From NCBI GenBank assembly GCA_045535505.1, contig JAZSLU010000038.1, positions 1-23,827 on the forward strand: a stretch of 23,827 bases of DNA. The letters are read 5' to 3'. The translations under genes and the position numbers were made by a program. Shown in pieces: positions 21,270 through 23,827 of this stretch. Numbering within the stretch: the stretch's first letter is position 1; each line of letters begins with the position of its first letter. This DNA is from CAKSST01 sp045535505. Its GTDB lineage: Bacteria > Bacillota > Clostridia > Oscillospirales > Acutalibacteraceae. The notes under the pieces are model-generated. The model was not told the origin of the DNA. It ran no database searches and saw only the letters and a program-made list of their open reading frames with translations.

Positions 21270-21298
21270 ATTATATATCATGCTTTATAAAAAATCAA
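21270..21298 (-). promoter_or_regulatory. Promoter of the DUF234 ATPase gene
   Basis: On the minus strand TTGATT (21293-21298), 17 bases, TATAAT (21270-21275). Confidence 0.75.
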
Positions 21299-21304
21299 GT
21301 GTTT

Positions 21305-21346
21305 TCAAAAAAAATTGAGGACACAATCAAAATTGCTGTGTCCTCA
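21305..21346 (-). terminator. Terminator of the recombinase gene
   Basis: TGAGGACACA / TGTGTCCTCA, 10-bp stem (21316-21325 with 21337-21346), followed on the minus strand by an A/T tract with eight T. Confidence 0.8.
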
Positions 21347-21360
21347 TACTAATTATTTCA

Positions 21361-22917
21361 TTATTTATTGTCTTCCAAAAGATACTCTTGCAGTTTAAAT
21401 TTAACCATAATACTCGGCTGACCGTCAGCGCCGCTGATGATAACCTTGTCTATAAGCTGGTCACACACATGCTTCTTTTCTTCAATGCTCATTACTCCCC
21501 AAGACTTTTGAAGGTCACGTAAAAGCTCCCTAGAACGTTCAACCTTAATAGCGATAGTAGATTTTTTGCTCTCATTTTCCACCGCCTCTTGCAGTCGGTC
21601 GATTTCTCGCTCACGTTCACTGATAACCTCTAAAAGCTGTTCGGTGCCCTTTTCTGCGTAAATGTTATAAAGACGTTTAATCTCTTCTTGCTTGCGGCGA
21701 ATTTTCAATTTAAGGTTATCCAACACCTCAAACTGCGAAACTGTCTTCTTTGTGTTTTTATTATTAAGGTAAGACATCTGGAACAATTCTTGCACAACCG
21801 CCTCTTCAACGTCCTCGGCAAAGTATTTTAGATTCTTACAATCGGGATCTTTAATAAGATACTGTTTTGTAGATTGCTGAGAATAGCAGACTATCTTTAC
21901 ACTCTTGCCCCATTTTTGATAGCGCATTTTGGCACCGCAGTCCCCACAAACCAAAAGTCCGCTTAAGAGATACTGTGAACGGGCATAGGTTATGCTGCGG
22001 CGTTCCATCTCCTCTTGTGCCTCATAAAAGATTTTTTCGTCAATAAGAGGCTCATGGTTGCCTGCATACTCCTTGCCCTTGTAGACCAAATATCCGAGTG
22101 AAGTGCGACGTTTTAATATCTGCACAACAATACGCTCACCCTTGAAGCCCAACAAATCAGAAATTTTTGCAGGCGGCATCTTTTCCTCAACATACAAACG
22201 AAAGATTTCCTGCACCTTTTCCTTTTCCTCTGGGACAACATCGTAGTTTCCGGTTTCTCGATTATATCTGTAGCCATAGGGCTGATTACCGCCGCCCATC
22301 GGCTTGCCCGACTTTATGCGTTCCTCACGACCACGCTTCATTTTATAAACGATTTGGTCACGGTCGTACTCGGCAAGACCGGCAAACAAGACCAACATCA
22401 ATTTAGAAGTGGGATTGTTTCTGTCCACGCTGACAAAAGGTTCGGCAATACTTACGAAGTTAATGTCGTATGTATTTGTGTTAACAAGGCTGTTTTTGCT
22501 ATCCTTGCGGTCAACGATATAATCCTGAATAAACTGAAGTGTACCAAGCAGCGAACGGGAAAGTCGGTCAATCCTCGGTACGATAAAACAGTTGATTTTA
22601 ATTTTTGAAGCACCACGATTAAATCGGTCCACAAGCTCAACAAAATGATTAAGACCCGGACGGTCCATCGTGGTACCGGTGACACCATCATCGGTAAAAA
22701 GCACACAGTTATTAACGTTGTTATACTGGCAATATCGGATAATGTCATTACGCTGAACATCCAAACCAAAGCCTTCTTCTGCCTGCTTATCGGTAGAAAC
22801 ACGGCGGTAAGCAACATTGATTAGAAAGTTTCCGTCACTGTCGGTATCGATTTTATCGGTATCAAATAAAATCTCTGTCCACTTATCTGAATTTAAGTTC
22901 TTTTCGAGCCAACCCAT
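21361..22917 (-). CDS. Large serine recombinase (integrase/resolvase family)
   Basis: A 518-residue site-specific recombinase. An N-terminal extension of about 33 residues precedes the catalytic domain. The nucleophile S41 lies in AYRRVSTDKQAEEG, and the arginine motif is RIDRLSRSLLG. The Recombinase domain (PF07508) spans about 205-310 (PYGYRYNRETGNYDVV). A zinc ribbon (CGDCGAKM and later cysteines) and a coiled coil (about 405-480) follow, as in SpoIVCA and phage serine integrases. Such enzymes insert and excise DNA with two-base crossovers and need a directionality factor for reversal. The frame opens upstream, but ATG 22917 after AAGGGGTG is chosen. Highest-interest link: the sigG break lies 1.7 kb downstream. 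Confidence 0.92.
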   Translation of the reverse strand: MGWLEKNLNSDKWTEILFDTDKIDTDSDGNFLINVAYRRVSTDKQAEEGFGLDVQRNDIIRYCQYNNVNNCVLFTDDGVTGTTMDRPGLNHFVELVDRFNRGASKIKINCFIVPRIDRLSRSLLGTLQFIQDYIVDRKDSKNSLVNTNTYDINFVSIAEPFVSVDRNNPTSKLMLVLFAGLAEYDRDQIVYKMKRGREERIKSGKPMGGGNQPYGYRYNRETGNYDVVPEEKEKVQEIFRLYVEEKMPPAKISDLLGFKGERIVVQILKRRTSLGYLVYKGKEYAGNHEPLIDEKIFYEAQEEMERRSITYARSQYLLSGLLVCGDCGAKMRYQKWGKSVKIVCYSQQSTKQYLIKDPDCKNLKYFAEDVEEAVVQELFQMSYLNNKNTKKTVSQFEVLDNLKLKIRRKQEEIKRLYNIYAEKGTEQLLEVISEREREIDRLQEAVENESKKSTIAIKVERSRELLRDLQKSWGVMSIEEKKHVCDQLIDKVIISGADGQPSIMVKFKLQEYLLEDNK

Positions 22918-22947
22918 TAGCACACCCCTTTTCATCTTTTTTTTATT

Positions 22948-22976
22948 ATTGTAGCATACTTTTACACCAAACACAA
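22948..22976 (-). promoter_or_regulatory. Candidate promoter of the recombinase gene
   Basis: On the minus strand TTGTGT (22971-22976), 17 bases, TACAAT (22948-22953). A TACACC/GGTGTA inverted repeat overlaps the -35 (about 22963-22982). Confidence 0.5.
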
Positions 22977-22984
22977 GGTGTATT

Positions 22985-23005
22985 GACAAAATACCATATT
23001 TTGTC
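22985..23005. promoter_or_regulatory. Perfect 9-3-9 palindrome upstream of the recombinase promoter
   Basis: GACAAAATA-CCA-TATTTTGTC sits 8 bases upstream of the candidate -35. It could be a dimeric repressor or activator site, or a recombinase-binding site. Confidence 0.6.
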
Positions 23006-23022
23006 GAAATTGTTTATGTATC

Positions 23023-23042
23023 CCGATGCAAAACTGCATCGG
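23023..23042. terminator. Hairpin between the small gene and the recombinase
   Basis: CCGATGCA-AAAC-TGCATCGG, 8-bp perfect stem without a clear T-run. It may be an attenuator or processing site rather than a full terminator. Confidence 0.4.
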
Positions 23043-23070
23043 TTGGATTCCGATTATTTTAGCCTATATC

Positions 23071-23256
23071 TTAGGCGGGATTCTTGTCACGGGAAGGCTC
23101 GGGCAAAACAACCTCGCCGTCTTCCGTAACGATGGCTCTGTCAACAATGCTATTAACAATACGATCAATCGTATTGTTACCTTTGATGACATAATTCTTC
23201 AGTTCCTCGTGGGTAATTTCCTTGTCGCCCATAAAAATTCGAACTTTAAATTTCAA
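23071..23256 (-). CDS. 61-residue protein upstream of the recombinase
   Basis: A small acidic-basic, alpha/beta type protein starting at a TTG behind GGAAGG (9-base spacing). It begins MKFKVRIFMGDKEITHEEL and continues with the NTIDRIVNSIVDRA segment and a Pro-rich tail. I do not recognise a named family. It lies 153 bases upstream of the recombinase gene, on the same strand. That position and size would suit a recombination directionality factor or a regulator of the recombinase, but nothing in the sequence proves it; a helix-turn-helix is not evident. Confidence 0.6.
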   Translation of the reverse strand: MKFKVRIFMGDKEITHEELKNYVIKGNNTIDRIVNSIVDRAIVTEDGEVVLPEPSRDKNPA

Positions 23257-23283
23257 AGTATGCTACCTTCCTTTCTAAAATAA

Positions 23284-23700
23284 TTATGGACAATATTTGA
23301 GCACTTTAATACAAAACACGGAATCCAAGGTTGCTCTTGCCCATAATTTTTAATTCATATCTTTAATTAAATTGCTCCTTCATCATTTTTAGTTATCAAT
23401 AAAAGATATGTAGTTAGGCACATCGCGCTATGACGGTTTACCTGTGCCTGTTTTGCTGACGAAAATGTTTTCGCTACGTCAGCCCAGCGTTGTGCCCGCT
23501 GCAAAAAAACATTTTGGTACACAAAGCTACTTTCCCTGACTTTGTGCCGCAACAAAGATTTTCGCTCACAAACAGAGTGGAATGCTTTTTAAACGAAAAT
23601 CTTATAATGAGTTTTAGGAATGTTTTTTCTGCATTTCAAGAAAAGATTAACGGTAAGAGATTTTTTCTTCTCTTGGCACATGTAAAATTTAAGGAAGGTT
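23284..23700. other. Gene-poor tract with consecutive stem-loops
   Basis: No supported gene. Two weak frames exist (minus strand to 23367, plus strand to 23702), but neither has a proper start. Stem-loops follow one another: AGGCACA/TGTGCCT (23416-23449), GCTGACG/CGTCAGC (23455-23483), CAGCG/CGCTG (23485-23501), CACAAAG/CTTTGTG (23520-23546), AAGATTTTCG/CGAAAATCTT (23555-23603) and AAGAGA/TCTCTT (23655-23674). A structured RNA or a site region of the element is likely. Confidence 0.5.
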
Positions 23701-23725
23701 AATATACACTTTCAAGAAAACTTAA

Positions 23726-23753
23726 ACGGTCCGCACCTTTCGGCACGGACCGT
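23726..23753 (+). terminator. Terminator-like hairpin
   Basis: ACGGTCCG / CGGACCGT, 8-bp perfect stem with a 12-base loop, followed by CTGCTTTTATT. It could end a plus-strand transcript covering the structured tract. Confidence 0.6.
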
Positions 23754-23827
23754 CTGCTTTTATTGGAATAAATTTTATATGAGTGTCAGTTTATTATGAT
23801 GATGATTTTCTCTTTACGATGATAGTA

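Larger units (their letters stand above)
19622..23827. mobile_element. Putative serine-recombinase element inserted in sigG (right end outside window)
   Basis: From the sigG break to the window end, no gene belongs to the sporulation cluster. The segment holds a DUF234-type ATPase, a large serine recombinase, a small recombinase-linked protein and a structured non-coding tract. A large serine recombinase next to a broken conserved gene is how skin-type elements are built (sigK with SpoIVCA). The 5' part of sigG is not found between 23257 and 23827, so the other junction must lie further right, or has been lost. Extent and single origin are inferred, not seen. Confidence 0.6.

Noticed and set aside
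23367..23555. Minus-strand 62-residue frame in the stem-loop tract
   Set aside because: It begins at a TTG without a ribosome-binding site, is made of inverted-repeat sequence and matches no family I know. Kept only as part of the structured tract.
23490..23702. Plus-strand 70-residue frame in the stem-loop tract
   Set aside because: No ribosome-binding site before its ATG, and it spans several inverted repeats. An inner ATG near 23608 also lacks a good site.
23757..23827. Possible sigG 5' junction: ATTGGAAT is shared with the left break, and the minus-strand frame reads IKFIP
   Set aside because: The frame hits a stop codon five codons further on, and nothing upstream resembles sigma-G region 2. 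The 8-base match is likely chance.

Overview
The window looks like a chromosomal stretch from a low-GC, anaerobic, spore-forming Firmicute of class Clostridia, most like an uncultured gut Oscillospirales or Eubacteriales lineage. This is inferred from the gene content (spoIVFA/FB, spoIVB, ymxH/ylmC, sigG, S-box and RFN riboswitches, a radical SAM TIGR03960/TIGR03936 pair), AT-rich codon use, consensus sigma-A promoters and G-rich Shine-Dalgarno sites. Mobile DNA lies at both ends of an otherwise housekeeping and sporulation block.

Left edge (1-650): the 5' end of a small holin-like type I toxin gene with a consensus promoter, then a short structured tract ending in the 3' half of a tRNA-Leu(CAG) gene that has no 5' half. 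That is the signature of an integrated element reaching into the window from the left. Positions 653-2414 hold a GtrA-family membrane protein and a CofE-like ligase with its own promoter and terminator. Positions 2444-2961 hold a self-regulated CsoR copper repressor with a textbook operator, followed by a tiny Cys-rich desulforedoxin-like protein. Positions 3202-3732 encode an unknown membrane protein whose promoter abuts a 173-bp MITE-like element made of small hairpins. A five-tRNA cluster (Val-Asp-Phe-Gly-Cys in transcription order, minus strand) follows.

Centre (4540-12366): a tight minus-strand operon spoIVFA-like / spoIVFB-like / radical SAM TIGR03960 / TIGR03936 / methyltransferase / hslO, with overlapping or nearly touching genes. 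Upstream lie metK under a SAM-I riboswitch and an ECF riboflavin-type S component under an FMN riboswitch. Divergent from these is a 987-residue surface protein joining a glycosidase-like domain to an Amidase_3 domain. Then come a zinc-ribbon membrane protein, spoIVB (with a start-codon anomaly), a YlmC/YmxH PRC-barrel protein and a transglutaminase-like lipoprotein.

Right edge (19142-23827): the C-terminal part of sigG is cut inside conserved region 2, exactly where an accessory segment begins. That segment carries a DUF234-type AAA ATPase under a double-palindrome operator, a large serine recombinase behind a perfect 9-3-9 palindrome, a 61-residue protein just upstream of the recombinase, and a gene-poor tract rich in stem-loops. 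The missing sigG N-terminus is not in the window. This is the most interesting feature. It resembles the skin element that splits sigK, but sigma-G acts in the forespore, whose chromosome is inherited, so excision there would erase the element from the lineage. Either the insertion has inactivated sporulation, or there is an unusual rearrangement system.
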